Source of the DNA: Clostridium_I sp963725425
GTDB lineage: Bacteria > Bacillota > Clostridia > Clostridiales > Clostridiaceae
Direction of reading: 5' to 3'
Assembly (NCBI GenBank): GCA_963725425.1
Contig: CAVRYJ010000011.1
Coordinates: forward strand, 62,001 to 126,000
Length of the DNA: 64,000 bases
The translations under genes were made by a program, and so were the position numbers. A model generated the notes under the pieces. It saw only the letters and a list, made by a program, of their open reading frames with translations, was not told the DNA's origin and ran no database searches. Of the stretch, positions 26,985 through 35,171 are shown piece after piece (position 1 is the first letter of the stretch; the number at the start of each line of letters is the position of its first letter).

Positions 26985-27227
26985 TCACTTACTGCTAATT
27001 CCAGTTTTATCTTTTGATTTTTTCAAATCTTCTTCATCAAATAGTGACATAGAGTGAACCTCAAATATTTCCATGATTTTTTCACGATTTTTTTTCCTTG
27101 GAAAACATACCGACTGCTCTATGTTCTGATATGTTCTTATGCTCATTCCGGAAAATTCAGCAAATGTTTTTTGAGTATATCCAAGTTCAACTCTCTTTTC
27201 TTTTAATTTTTTACGCAAATCACCCAC
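26985..27227 (-). CDS. XRE-family regulator (80 aa)
   Basis: A Cro/CI-type helix-turn-helix spans about residues 5-60 (LGYTQKTFAEFSGMSIRTYQNIEQ). It is divergent from the XRE gene at 27391-27753, with operator-like half-sites between them. The pair forms a two-repressor switch for the replication and partition module. Confidence 0.75.
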   Translation of the reverse strand: MGDLRKKLKEKRVELGYTQKTFAEFSGMSIRTYQNIEQSVCFPRKKNREKIMEIFEVHSMSLFDEEDLKKSKDKTGISSK

Positions 27228-27245
27228 TCCATATGAAAAAATATT

Positions 27246-27368
27246 ATACTCTATTACTTAGTATGTTATCATTATATACTCAGCAATAGAGTATTGCAAG
27301 TCTAAATATATTTATTAATTTACTAAACTGTTGTAATTCCTTATATATTATACTAAAATAATGAGTAT
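27246..27368. promoter_or_regulatory. operator region between divergent XRE genes
   Basis: Half-sites ATACTC (27246-27251, 27276-27281) and GAGTAT (27289-27294, 27363-27368) occur here; 27276-27294 is an inverted pair with a 7-base spacer. The arrangement is typical of Cro/CI-like operators. Confidence 0.5.
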
Positions 27369-27390
27369 ACATTAAGAAAGGAACGGTTTT

Positions 27391-27753
27391 ATGAGTTTAT
27401 GTGATAATTTAAAATTATTCAGAAAACAAGCTAAGTTAACAAGGAAAGAAGTTGCGAAGTCTTTGAATATATCAGATCGTACAATTGGTCATTATGAAAC
27501 TGGTTATTCAAAACCTAAAATTGATGATTTAGAATCGATGTCAAAATTATACAATAAAACTTTAGATGAACTTATTGGGAATGAAAACGATACAGTTGAT
27601 GAAAGTAAAATTTTAAATAATGTTATTGATGAATTAATTGAAGATGGCAGCCTTACAGATAAAAATTATAGTGATTTAAATGACATTGACAAAGATCTAA
27701 TAATAAGTGCATTAAATAAATTTATAAAATCGAAAAAAGATAAAAGTTCCTAG
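27391..27753 (+). CDS. XRE-family repressor (120 aa)
   Basis: Residues about 5-60 form a typical helix-turn-helix (LTRKEVAKSLNISDRTIGHYETG). The C-terminal half is helical and acidic, probably for dimerisation. It reads opposite to the smaller XRE gene and converges on a short gene at 27758. A repressor of the partition/replication module is the likely role. Confidence 0.75.
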   Translation: MSLCDNLKLFRKQAKLTRKEVAKSLNISDRTIGHYETGYSKPKIDDLESMSKLYNKTLDELIGNENDTVDESKILNNVIDELIEDGSLTDKNYSDLNDIDKDLIISALNKFIKSKKDKSS

Positions 27754-27770
27754 TACTTTAGGAACTTTTG
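27742..27770. terminator. bidirectional terminator
   Basis: AAAAGTTCCTA and TTTAGGAACTTTT arms overlap the ends of the convergent genes 27391-27753 (+) and 27758-27910 (-). Confidence 0.65.
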
Positions 27771-27910
27771 TTAAATTTTTCATTTATGTACATTAAAAAT
27801 TCTATTTGTTCCTTAATTGGAAATTCATTTATAACAATTAGTATTATCTCATAAACTTTTTTACCTTTTGTATCTATTTTTTTATTATTACATAATAGGA
27901 AATTATCCAT
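27758..27910 (-). CDS. small protein (50 aa), unknown
   Basis: ATG at 27910 is preceded by GGGAGAT. The product is helical with a hydrophobic middle (VYEIILIVINEF) and a charged C-terminus. It lies just downstream of parR (gap 23 bases) and may be the last gene of the parMR operon. No family is recognised. Confidence 0.45.
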   Translation of the reverse strand: MDNFLLCNNKKIDTKGKKVYEIILIVINEFPIKEQIEFLMYINEKFNKSS

Positions 27911-27933
27911 AAGTCTATCTCCCTTTTCTCATA

Positions 27934-28428
27934 TCACATAAATTTTTGCAGCTGATCCAATTCATTTTTTTCTATCTCAACTTCATTTTTTACTTCAATA
28001 TGTTTTCCATCCATATCCTTTATATCAAGTAGTACATCATCTTTTTTATTTGTTAATGTATCGCTTTGTACCTTTTCGTTACCATTAGGTGCTAATTCCT
28101 TTTCTATACTTTCATTACCGTTTTGCATCTTTAAGGTGACATTGTCACCTTTTTGCACCTTTTTATAACTATTAGGTTCATTTTTTTCTTTAATCTTATC
28201 ATTACGTTTTGTATCTAATTGCATCTTTTCGGTATCATTGGGCGCTAATTGCACCTTTTTGGTGCTTTCATTACCGCTTTGCACCAAATCGTTACTCTGA
28301 ATCGCTAAACGGTATAATGATTCCTTAATTGCATCTTTTTCAGAATAACAGTTTGATAGGTAGTTAATGATTACCATATCTTTTTCTTTATCAGCATTCA
28401 GGGTTATATATATCCTTTTACTTGCCAT
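27934..28428 (-). CDS. parR: ParR-like partition adaptor
   Basis: The start is set at ATG 28428 (MASKRIYITLNADKEK), which overlaps the end of parM by 11 bases. The N-terminal 55 residues fit a ribbon-helix-helix centromere-binding domain as in ParR proteins. The remaining 110 residues are low-complexity, made of degenerate units such as NDTEKMQLDT and NESIEKELAPN, possibly disordered. It should bind a parC-like site and link plasmid DNA to ParM filaments. The name rests on the position after parM and the N-terminal fold. Confidence 0.65.
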   Translation of the reverse strand: MASKRIYITLNADKEKDMVIINYLSNCYSEKDAIKESLYRLAIQSNDLVQSGNESTKKVQLAPNDTEKMQLDTKRNDKIKEKNEPNSYKKVQKGDNVTLKMQNGNESIEKELAPNGNEKVQSDTLTNKKDDVLLDIKDMDGKHIEVKNEVEIEKNELDQLQKFM

Positions 28429-29299
28429 TAGCAACGCTTGCCTTCCATAATAGTTCGCTAGCTGATTTTGCTCCAAGTACATTGCTTGTTAGTGGTTTAT
28501 CATGTATTTTGAAATTGGGTAGACTTAATTTATTTATATATTCTTCTAGCATGATACTAGTCCCACCTGTAAATATAGTTCTATATGTTTTTATATTTAC
28601 ATATGATTTAATGCTATTGAGAATCTCATTTAAAAATTCGCCATATTGTTTGTTGAATATTTTTATTGTTCCATTTTTAATTAACCTTGGAATATCCTCC
28701 TCAATGTAGTCTTCTCCTTTTGAATTTTCCTGTGCTTTTATTTTGCTGTAAAGATCAAAACTTCCTAGCTTAACTGTATTAAGCTTTTGTATCTTTCCAT
28801 TTTCTAAAGCACAAATATTAACTGTACGAGAACCTAAATCTAGTATGCATACATCACCTTGTTTGTCTTCATCATCTAGGCTGAAATAGGAAACATAGCA
28901 CTCTGGCAATACTAGACATTCATTAATCTTTACTTCTCTATATTTATCATTGAACTTGAATTTAAATTCCTTGCCTTTTAATGTTTCAATTAACTTAGGC
29001 TTGTTTTCCATTTGAACTATTGGTAATAATAGTGTAAGATTTGTTTCAATTTTTTCTTCGTTATTTGCCATTGAAATTGCATATAAAAGCTGTGGTAAAT
29101 AGTCTCTTTCAGCCTTATTGAACTCCCTTGATAATTCCCCTATACCAATATAAGTTAATCTCCCATCTAATTCTATTCTTTGAAATCCATCTCTGAAACT
29201 CTGATAATCCGTAGAAACTTTACTTGAAAACATACCTTCATTATCACCTATATATTTAATATTCATATTTCCTAAATCAACAACAGTTATCTTACTCAT
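28418..29299 (-). CDS. parM: ParM-like actin-family plasmid segregation protein (293 aa)
   Basis: The actin-fold nucleotide motifs are present: phosphate-1 VVDLGNMNIKYIG (about 5-17), phosphate-2 CILDLGSRTVNICAL (about 150) and the adenosine motif FTGGTSIMLEE (about 237). Length and layout match the ParM/StbA/Alp group. It should polymerise with ATP or GTP and push plasmid copies apart. Its presence in an integrated element implies an extrachromosomal stage. Confidence 0.8.
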   Translation of the reverse strand: MSKITVVDLGNMNIKYIGDNEGMFSSKVSTDYQSFRDGFQRIELDGRLTYIGIGELSREFNKAERDYLPQLLYAISMANNEEKIETNLTLLLPIVQMENKPKLIETLKGKEFKFKFNDKYREVKINECLVLPECYVSYFSLDDEDKQGDVCILDLGSRTVNICALENGKIQKLNTVKLGSFDLYSKIKAQENSKGEDYIEEDIPRLIKNGTIKIFNKQYGEFLNEILNSIKSYVNIKTYRTIFTGGTSIMLEEYINKLSLPNFKIHDKPLTSNVLGAKSASELLWKASVANGK

Positions 29300-29337
29300 A
29301 ATTTTATTCCTCCATTTTTTTAATATGTAAATATATA

Positions 29338-30393
29338 TTAGTTCTGACCTATTAGCCTTTTTCTTAATGTTTCATATTCATCATTATCATTTTTATCCAA
29401 TGGTTCATTTTCAAACTCACTAGCATTTCTAGCTAATAATTTATCTTCTAAATCACCATAGTCATATGATCTTTGTTCATAATCATTAAAAGTAGTTTTC
29501 TTGTATCCTGCACTAGTACTTTTATTATCATAAGTACCCTCTAAAACCTTAACCATATTAGATTCATTTATCAGCCAATCAAAGTTACAGGCTGTCCACT
29601 TTCCATTTTTGCCTGAAAGGAATTCACTTTTTTCAGCCTTAGAAAATAATTCATGAAAAATCTTAATATCTTTAAAAGTTTTACACCTAGCTTTTAAAGT
29701 ATTCTTCCTATTTTCTGTAATATCCATAACCTCAGGCAATGACTTACATATCTTGTTATAAAGGCTTACTATAGTTTTATAATTACCAGTTTTATCATCT
29801 GAATCTGAATCATCATTTACTTTTTCATCAGGACTATATATATCTTCTTTTTTATTTTTATTTTTATTTTCATTTTCCCCACGTATCGTAAACGTATCGT
29901 GGTACGTATCGTTAGAACCCTCATAGTTCAAAGGCTTACCAAAAACTGTATTTTGTGTTTTTCCTTTCTCACGTATCGTCGACGTATCGTCATACGTATC
30001 GTTGCACGTATCGTGGTACGTATCGTCACTAAGAGTTTTGTTTTCTGTATATTTTGCTAACTCATTTATAAAAAGTTGCTTTACTGATGGATTCTTTATA
30101 CTATCCATTGCATAAGTTAATAAAGACTTATCTTCTACCTTTAAAAATTCACTTTTTATACAACACTCTATAGGTGTACCACCCTTGTTTAAGTTGATTT
30201 TACCCCATTCTTTAAGTGCCAGTTCATGAGTGTCTCTGTTATATCTAATAAGCTTGTGATGCTCTTCAAATCGTGACAAAAGACTATTTATAGATTCTAT
30301 AGAATATCCAAGTTCAAAAGCCATGAACTTAGGAGTTGTTTTGTATATCCCTATTTGTGTTGTATGTGAATTTGTTAAAAGGTACAAAAGAAA
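29338..30393 (-). pseudogene. replication initiator gene, 3' part, interrupted by IS66
   Basis: This is the larger part of a DnaD/phage replisome-organiser-type initiator. Readable residues include FLLYLLTNSHTTQIGIYKTT, FELGYSIESINSLLSRFE and, near the end, a helical DnaD-like region (SLYNKICKSLPEVMDITENR). A run of repeated DTYHDTxxDTYDDT residues is encoded by DNA iterons. The reading frame runs into the IS66 left end at 30394. Joining 30384 directly to the flank beyond the IS (33220-33309), with one copy of the duplication, restores an unbroken frame. The initiator is therefore disrupted in this copy. Confidence 0.8.
29881..30026. repeat. eight iterons inside the initiator gene (candidate replication origin)
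   Basis: ACGTATCGT occurs at 29881, 29892, 29904, 29971, 29982, 29994, 30006 and 30018. The start-to-start spacing of 11-12 bases within each cluster is about one helical turn. An AT-rich stretch (29836-29878) lies next to it. Iterons inside the initiator gene are a known origin layout in phages and some plasmids (for example lambda O). Confidence 0.85.
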
Positions 30394-30476
30394 GTAAGCG
30401 ATGGAACAAACACCGTAATGTAAATTAACCTCCCATTTGATATACTTTGATAAAGTAATCGATAGGAGGTTTTATT

Positions 30477-30812
30477 TTGAGATCAACAACTAATGATCAG
30501 CTTCTTTGGGAGCAGCGAATTAATGAAAGAGCTAAAAGTGGAATGTCAGTTTCAGAATGGTGTAAAAACAATGAAATTAGCAAAAGTAGGTATCATTATT
30601 GGAATCATAAAATCAGCAAAAAACAGAAACCGGATAACAAAATGGCATTTGTTGAAATAACTCCAATCCTTTTAAATGCCGAGAAACCAATAAGCGATTC
30701 AGCTAAATCGGATGATTTCCAGATATTTTTCAAGAGTATACAGGTAACAGTTCCAAGTAATTTCAATCAAACTTCTTTAGCAGGACTAATGAAAGTTCTG
30801 CAGAAACTATGA
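30477..30812 (+). CDS. tnpA: IS66 accessory protein TnpA (111 aa)
   Basis: TTG start after AGGAGG. The N-terminal helix-turn-helix (WEQRINERAKSGMSVSEWCKNNEI) followed by SKSRYHYWNHKI is typical of IS66 OrfA. It overlaps tnpB by ATGA. Confidence 0.85.
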   Translation: MRSTTNDQLLWEQRINERAKSGMSVSEWCKNNEISKSRYHYWNHKISKKQKPDNKMAFVEITPILLNAEKPISDSAKSDDFQIFFKSIQVTVPSNFNQTSLAGLMKVLQKL

Positions 30813-31180
30813 TACAGCATATAGCCGATGAGGCTGAACATATCTATATTGCTCTTGGTGCAACAGATTTTCGTAAGCAACAAAATGGACTTGCTACATT
30901 GGTTTCATTGAAATTCAAACTTGATCCTTACTCTCTAAAATGTGTTTTCTTGTTCTGCAATAAACGGCATAACTCACTTAGGGCATTACGCTGGGATAAA
31001 AATGGCTTTGTTTTGGTTACAAAATTTCTTGCTGATGATATGAAATTTCAGTGGCCAAAGAATGAAGGCGAAATAAGAGATATAACAAAACGTCAAATGG
31101 AATGGCTTTTGGAGGGTCTGCAAATTGATCAGAAAAAGGTACATAAAGAAAATATTAATACTGAAAATATGATTTTTTAA
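30809..31180 (+). CDS. tnpB: IS66 accessory protein TnpB (123 aa)
   Basis: It contains the IS66 OrfB signature GATDFRKQQNGLATLV and FLFCNKRHNSLRALRWDKNG. Needed with TnpC for transposition in well-studied family members. Coupled to tnpA by a 4-base overlap. Confidence 0.9.
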   Translation: MIQHIADEAEHIYIALGATDFRKQQNGLATLVSLKFKLDPYSLKCVFLFCNKRHNSLRALRWDKNGFVLVTKFLADDMKFQWPKNEGEIRDITKRQMEWLLEGLQIDQKKVHKENINTENMIF

Positions 31181-31258
31181 TATCACCTAAAAGCTAGTAT
31201 AATAGCCGTTTTTCTGGTATAATATAATTAATTGATTAACCAGAAAGGAGCCTTTAAA

Positions 31259-32887
31259 ATGCAGTCTTCAGATGAAAAAGATCAACGTATTAGACAACTA
31301 GAAAATCAAAATAGAACACTGCAGGAAAAGGTGTATCTACTAGAACACAATGTTGAAGTCCTCACTCAAGCAGTGTTACATGCAGCAAAACAGAGGTTTG
31401 GAGCATCAAGTGAGAAAACACCTCAGGTATATGGACAATGTTTCCTTTTTGGTGAACTAATTGATGAAATTACAGATGAAACCGAAAATAATGTTATAAA
31501 TATCAAAGAACATAAGAGACCTGTTAGAAAAAAGGGTGACAGAGAAAAGTTGATTAAAGCACTACCACATGAGGTAGTTGAATGTGTCCTTAATGCCGAA
31601 GAAACTATTTGTAAAATCTGCGGCAGTGAACTTGAGATAATAGGAAAGAAAAAAGTAAGATCTGAAATGGAATATATCCCAGCGAAGCTAATAATGAAGG
31701 ACTACGTCCAATATGTTTATAAATGTGTTGAGTGTGGAAAAAATGATACTAATCCATATGATTCTATAATTTGTGCACCTGTACCAGTGTCTGTGCTTAC
31801 GCACTCTTTTGCTTCGCCTTCATGCGTAGCATGGGTAATGTATCAAAAGTATATGATGTCAGTACCACTCTACCGCCAAGAAAAAGACTTTATAAGAATG
31901 GGTGCTGAACTTAAGAGAGACATGATGGCAAACTGGGTAATACGCAGCTCTGAATATTGGTTGAAGCCTCTATATGATAAGATGCACCAGCAATTGCTAA
32001 AATGCAACGTTATCATGAGTGATGAAACAACCTGGCAGGTAAATCACGAAGATGGAAAAAATGCATCTAGCAAGTCTTATATTTGGATACATAGGAATGG
32101 TAACTGTGAAGGTCCACCAATAGTTTTATACAAATATACCAGCACTCGTTCTGGGGACCACGCAAAGAAGTTTCTTGAAGGTTTTCATAGTTATCATGTT
32201 TCAGATGCATATGCTGGGTATGAAAAGGTTGAAGGAATTATACGATGTCTTTGTTTCAGCCATCTAAGACGATATTATCTAGACGCCATTCCATTGGATT
32301 CTAGAAAAAAAGAAATTCCAGGATCAGGCGGAGCCATTGGACGAGCTTATTGTGATAAACTCTTCAGACTAGAAAGAAAATGGAAAGAGTTATTGCCTGA
32401 GGAAAGAAAAAAGAAAAGACTTATATATAGTGTCCCTGTATTGGATGCCTTTTTTGCATGGGCAGAAAACACCTTTACTAACCAATACTACTTGAAGAAA
32501 GCTTTGGGATATACACTAAATCATAAAAAATATTTTACCAATTTTCTGCTTGACGGAAGAATACCTTTATCTAATAATTTATCGGAGATTGCAGTGAAAC
32601 CCGTAGCTATCACACGTAAAAACTCACTGTTTTCTGATTCGCCAGAGGGAGCAGAAGCGTCAGCTACTGTATTTAGCATTATAAATACGGCAACAGCCAA
32701 TAATTTAGATGCTTATAAATATCTTGAATATCTCTTCCGAAAACTACCCAATAGTAATTTTGCATCAAATACTTCTGTGCTTGATGAATATTTGCCATGG
32801 GCAGATAAAGTGCAGCTTGAATGTAGAATAAATACAACGGCAACAGAAATAAATAAAAAGGAGGACCCTTGCAGTGAGTCAGCCTAA
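31259..32887 (+). CDS. tnpC: IS66 transposase TnpC (DDE), about 542 aa
   Basis: ATG 31259 is favoured over the earlier TTG by GGAG at a good distance. An N-terminal coiled coil (QIRQLENQNRTLQEKVYLLE-type) is followed by a zinc-finger segment (CKICGSELE, CVECGK) and the catalytic core: DETTWQV (first Asp), HVSDAYAGY (second Asp), and the late Glu in LSNNLSEIAVKP. All three acidic positions are present, so the enzyme looks functional. Confidence 0.9.
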   Translation: MQSSDEKDQRIRQLENQNRTLQEKVYLLEHNVEVLTQAVLHAAKQRFGASSEKTPQVYGQCFLFGELIDEITDETENNVINIKEHKRPVRKKGDREKLIKALPHEVVECVLNAEETICKICGSELEIIGKKKVRSEMEYIPAKLIMKDYVQYVYKCVECGKNDTNPYDSIICAPVPVSVLTHSFASPSCVAWVMYQKYMMSVPLYRQEKDFIRMGAELKRDMMANWVIRSSEYWLKPLYDKMHQQLLKCNVIMSDETTWQVNHEDGKNASSKSYIWIHRNGNCEGPPIVLYKYTSTRSGDHAKKFLEGFHSYHVSDAYAGYEKVEGIIRCLCFSHLRRYYLDAIPLDSRKKEIPGSGGAIGRAYCDKLFRLERKWKELLPEERKKKRLIYSVPVLDAFFAWAENTFTNQYYLKKALGYTLNHKKYFTNFLLDGRIPLSNNLSEIAVKPVAITRKNSLFSDSPEGAEASATVFSIINTATANNLDAYKYLEYLFRKLPNSNFASNTSVLDEYLPWADKVQLECRINTTATEINKKEDPCSESA

Positions 32888-33152
32888 TATTAACTACATG
32901 ATGAATATGACAAAGAAGTTTCTCAGCGGAGAAATTGATGGAATATCTTATACTCTTGATTTTCCATATGAGCTAGAACAAAGATATAAAAAAATGCATC
33001 GAGAAGACGATGATTATTGCGAATTAATATACGAGTGTCTTTATGAAGAAGGCATAGCTACGTACAATGAACTATCAGACACTGAGTTTAAGAAACTTAT
33101 TCGAAAACAGTATAACTACATAAAGAAAATTGCAAAAGAAGGATTTTATTAA
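32874..33152 (+). CDS. small fourth IS66 protein (92 aa)
   Basis: GTG start overlapping tnpC by 14 bases, with GGAGG upstream. It is an acidic, helical protein (KKFLSGEIDGISYTLDF...). Similar small genes accompany some clostridial and bacillar IS66 members. Function unknown. Confidence 0.65.
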   Translation: MSQPNINYMMNMTKKFLSGEIDGISYTLDFPYELEQRYKKMHREDDDYCELIYECLYEEGIATYNELSDTEFKKLIRKQYNYIKKIAKEGFY

Positions 33153-33153
33153 A

Positions 33154-33193
33154 AAAAGCAGCCTCACAGATTAATGTGGAGCTGCTTTTTTAG
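33154..33193 (+). terminator. IS66 terminator
   Basis: AAAAAAGCAGC and GCTGCTTTTTT arms around a short spacer, immediately after the fourth gene. Confidence 0.8.
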
Positions 33194-33219
33194 GTAACGG
33201 TATGTGTTCCAGCGCTTAC

Positions 33220-33309
33220 CAAAAGAAATAACTTGTCTTCAGGTGTAAAAGTTTCTGATACTTTGGGGTCTTCCCAAAAGTTTGTATAAATATATCTATA
33301 CTTAGCCAC
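33220..33309 (-). pseudogene. replication initiator gene, 5' part, separated by IS66
   Basis: GTG at 33309 with GGGAGG eight bases upstream starts MAKYRYIYTNFWEDPKVSET, followed by FTPEDKLFLL up to the IS end. This N-terminus matches phage/plasmid DnaD-type initiators. It joins in frame to the part at 29338-30393. Confidence 0.8.
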
Positions 33310-33337
33310 AAATGTTTCCTCCCTTTATTCTTTCAAT

Positions 33338-33440
33338 TTATAGTGCTCGTATTTCTAAATTTCTCTGCATGTATGTCCTATCACTGGTAATCCTGTTGCT
33401 ATAAAATCAAATATATTTATCAGTAGCCGAAGCTACAGTT
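33338..33440 (-). pseudogene. remnant of a short gene with in-frame stop
   Basis: One frame reads QATVASATDKYI, then a TGA stop, then FYSNRITSDRTYMQRNLE to a TAA at 33338. No start codon with a ribosome site is visible. It may be a decayed gene, or an artefact. The family is not recognised. Confidence 0.3.
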
Positions 33441-33450
33441 GCTTGTTTTA

Positions 33451-33693
33451 TTATGTATTAAACGCAAATCGATATAACCTTTCCATTATTTCAATTTGTA
33501 TTTTTGTTTTTTTTATTTTCTCACGCATTTTTTTAATATCTACTTTATCAGCATCCTTAAACTCCAAAAGATTCTTTAATTTACGCATATCATTTTGTAA
33601 AATATCACTGCTTGCACTATACACACCCTTTGTATAATAATAAAATTTCATTAACTCCATTTCATTTTTATCTTCGAAAATTATATTTTCCAA
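33451..33693 (-). CDS. hypothetical helical protein (80 aa)
   Basis: TTG at 33693 is favoured by GGGGG upstream; a longer start at 33771 exists. The C-terminal two thirds are a charged helix with coiled-coil character (KMREKIKKTKIQIEIMERLY). It probably belongs to the early region of the mobile element. No known family. Confidence 0.45.
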   Translation of the reverse strand: MENIIFEDKNEMELMKFYYYTKGVYSASSDILQNDMRKLKNLLEFKDADKVDIKKMREKIKKTKIQIEIMERLYRFAFNT

Positions 33694-33810
33694 AATAATT
33701 CCCCCAATTCTTATATTAAGTCTTATTGCTTGTTTAAAATAAAGCTTTTTACATTCTGTTGCATCTATCATTTTTAAGATATTATAAAGAATGGAATTAC
33801 ATCCGGTATC

Positions 33811-34014
33811 TTAATACCATTCAATTTGCTTATCATTATTTCTGTAAACTCTAAGCCATCCCCATGTAAAGTTAACTTTGATTGCCATCTCCTTACCAGG
33901 TTCCTTAAATTTTTCATACCCTATTATCTCCTTTTTACCTTCCTTACTTTGCATTTCTAAATATTGCTCATATAGGCGTTTTTCTTTTAACTTATGTTTC
34001 TCACCTTTACTCAT
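33811..34014 (-). CDS. small basic hypothetical protein (67 aa)
   Basis: A Lys/Glu-rich helical N-terminus (KGEKHKLKEKRLYEQYLEMQ) is followed by a short beta-like tail (VNFTWGWLRVYRNN). No family or motif is recognised. Confidence 0.5.
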   Translation of the reverse strand: MSKGEKHKLKEKRLYEQYLEMQSKEGKKEIIGYEKFKEPGKEMAIKVNFTWGWLRVYRNNDKQIEWY

Positions 34015-34029
34015 TTGAATGCCTCCCTA

Positions 34030-34191
34030 CTAAAGAGTTAGATTAAAATCTTCTTTCTCTAATAAATTAATTAATCTTTCAATTTCATTTGGCTGGAGCT
34101 TTTTAATAAGTATTTTTGCTAACGTATCATTTAGTTTTTCATATAGTTCTGTAGTATCTTCAGGCATATTTACATTAACTTTTAATAGCAA
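34030..34191 (-). CDS. small hypothetical protein (53 aa)
   Basis: TTG start at 34191 follows GGGGAGG eight bases upstream; an ATG at 34167 would give 45 aa. The product is acidic and helical (TTELYEKLNDTLAKILIKKL). Located between small genes of the element and the XRE switch. Confidence 0.45.
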   Translation of the reverse strand: MLLKVNVNMPEDTTELYEKLNDTLAKILIKKLQPNEIERLINLLEKEDFNLTL

Positions 34192-34341
34192 GCCCCACAC
34201 CTCCCCTTTTACATTGATACTAATAATCTATGTGTTTAAAGTTCTTTTATTTACAACCGTTGAGTTTCTATCCAATCTTCTTGCTGTGGAATATGCTACA
34301 ATGTTAATCTTATAGGCATATAAAGTTCCAGTTATTTAAAC

Positions 34342-34548
34342 TTAATTTTCAAAAAAAATTTTATTAAAATCATCTTTATTTAATTTTAAAATTTCCTTAA
34401 TTTTTAATGCTAAATCAATAGTAATTTTAGTTCTACCTTTTTCAATTAGGCAGTAACTCGCTTTGTTTTTATAATTTAATTTTTCAGCCATATCTGCTTG
34501 AGTTAGACCGATTTCTGATCTAATTGAAATTAAATGTAATAAATTCAT
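34342..34548 (-). CDS. XRE-family regulator (68 aa)
   Basis: Short Cro-like protein: IRSEIGLTQADMAEKLNYKN...YCLIEKGRT is a helix-turn-helix. Divergent from the repressor at 34725-35147 with shared operators. It is a likely antagonist of that repressor, as in phage and ICE switches. Confidence 0.75.
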   Translation of the reverse strand: MNLLHLISIRSEIGLTQADMAEKLNYKNKASYCLIEKGRTKITIDLALKIKEILKLNKDDFNKIFFEN

Positions 34549-34568
34549 ATTATCAGCTCCTAAGTTTT

Positions 34569-34707
34569 AGTTTTTCAAACTTTATATGTTGATTATAGTT
34601 TAAGAAACTAAAACTGTCAATATAAAAGTTTAATTTTCTACAACTTTTATACTATAATCCATTCTTTATGATAATATTAGAATATATAAGTTTAACATAC
34701 TTAAACT
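34569..34707. promoter_or_regulatory. operators between divergent XRE genes
   Basis: The inverted motif AGTTT-N3-AAACT occurs at 34569-34581 and 34597-34609. A longer-spaced version, AGTTTAA-N5-TTAAACT, is at 34689-34707 just before the plus-strand gene. This arrangement fits a Cro/CI-like switch. Confidence 0.55.
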
Positions 34708-34724
34708 ATTAGTGAGGTATAAAT

Positions 34725-35147
34725 ATGGATATTAATACATTGGCGAAAAGGTTAAAAACGTTACGTTCTGAAAAAGAGTTAACTCAAGAAGAATTTGGTA
34801 AACCATACAATTTAAAGAAATCAACAGTATCTCAATATGAATCCGGTTCTAGTAAACCAGATGATGAATTAAAAAAAAGGATTGCTAATGATTATAATGT
34901 TTCTTTAGACTGGCTTATGGGAATAAGCAATATACGCAACCCTTATAATAATAATCTAGTAAATGGAAAAATAGCTGAAGCTTTAAATGATGATCCAGAA
35001 CTATCTGAGTTTTGGGATACATTAAAAGAGCGTGAAGATCTAAAGTTACTGTTTAAGCAAACTAAGGACTTAGCTCCTAATGATGTAAAAAAAATAATGA
35101 GAATTATAAAAGCTATTGAAGATGAAGAAGATAGAAATGATGGATAA
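34725..35147 (+). CDS. XRE-family repressor (140 aa)
   Basis: Residues about 5-65 form a Cro/CI helix-turn-helix (LTQEEFGKPYNLKKSTVSQYESG) followed by a linker and a C-terminal acidic region. ATG follows GAGGT. The next gene is an ImmA-like peptidase, the classic partner that cleaves such repressors to release an element. It is therefore the probable master repressor of excision genes. Confidence 0.8.
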   Translation: MDINTLAKRLKTLRSEKELTQEEFGKPYNLKKSTVSQYESGSSKPDDELKKRIANDYNVSLDWLMGISNIRNPYNNNLVNGKIAEALNDDPELSEFWDTLKEREDLKLLFKQTKDLAPNDVKKIMRIIKAIEDEEDRNDG

Positions 35148-35171
35148 ATATATTAGAAAAGAGTGACGTTT

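Larger units (their letters stand above)
30394..33219 (+). mobile_element. IS66-family insertion sequence (about 2.83 kb)
   Basis: The ends are inverted: GTAAGCGATGGAACAAACAC at the left and, read from the right, GTAAGCGCTGGAACACATAC. It carries the IS66 set tnpA, tnpB, tnpC plus a short fourth gene. The target sequence CAAAAGAAA is found on both sides (30385-30393 and 33220-33228), consistent with the usual 8-bp duplication plus a chance match. The intact duplication suggests simple, probably recent, insertion into the initiator gene. Confidence 0.9.

Noticed and set aside
28080..28300. CRISPR-like array of TGCACCTTTT repeats
   Set aside because: The repeats are degenerate, irregularly spaced and lie inside the parR reading frame. 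They reflect low-complexity protein repeats.
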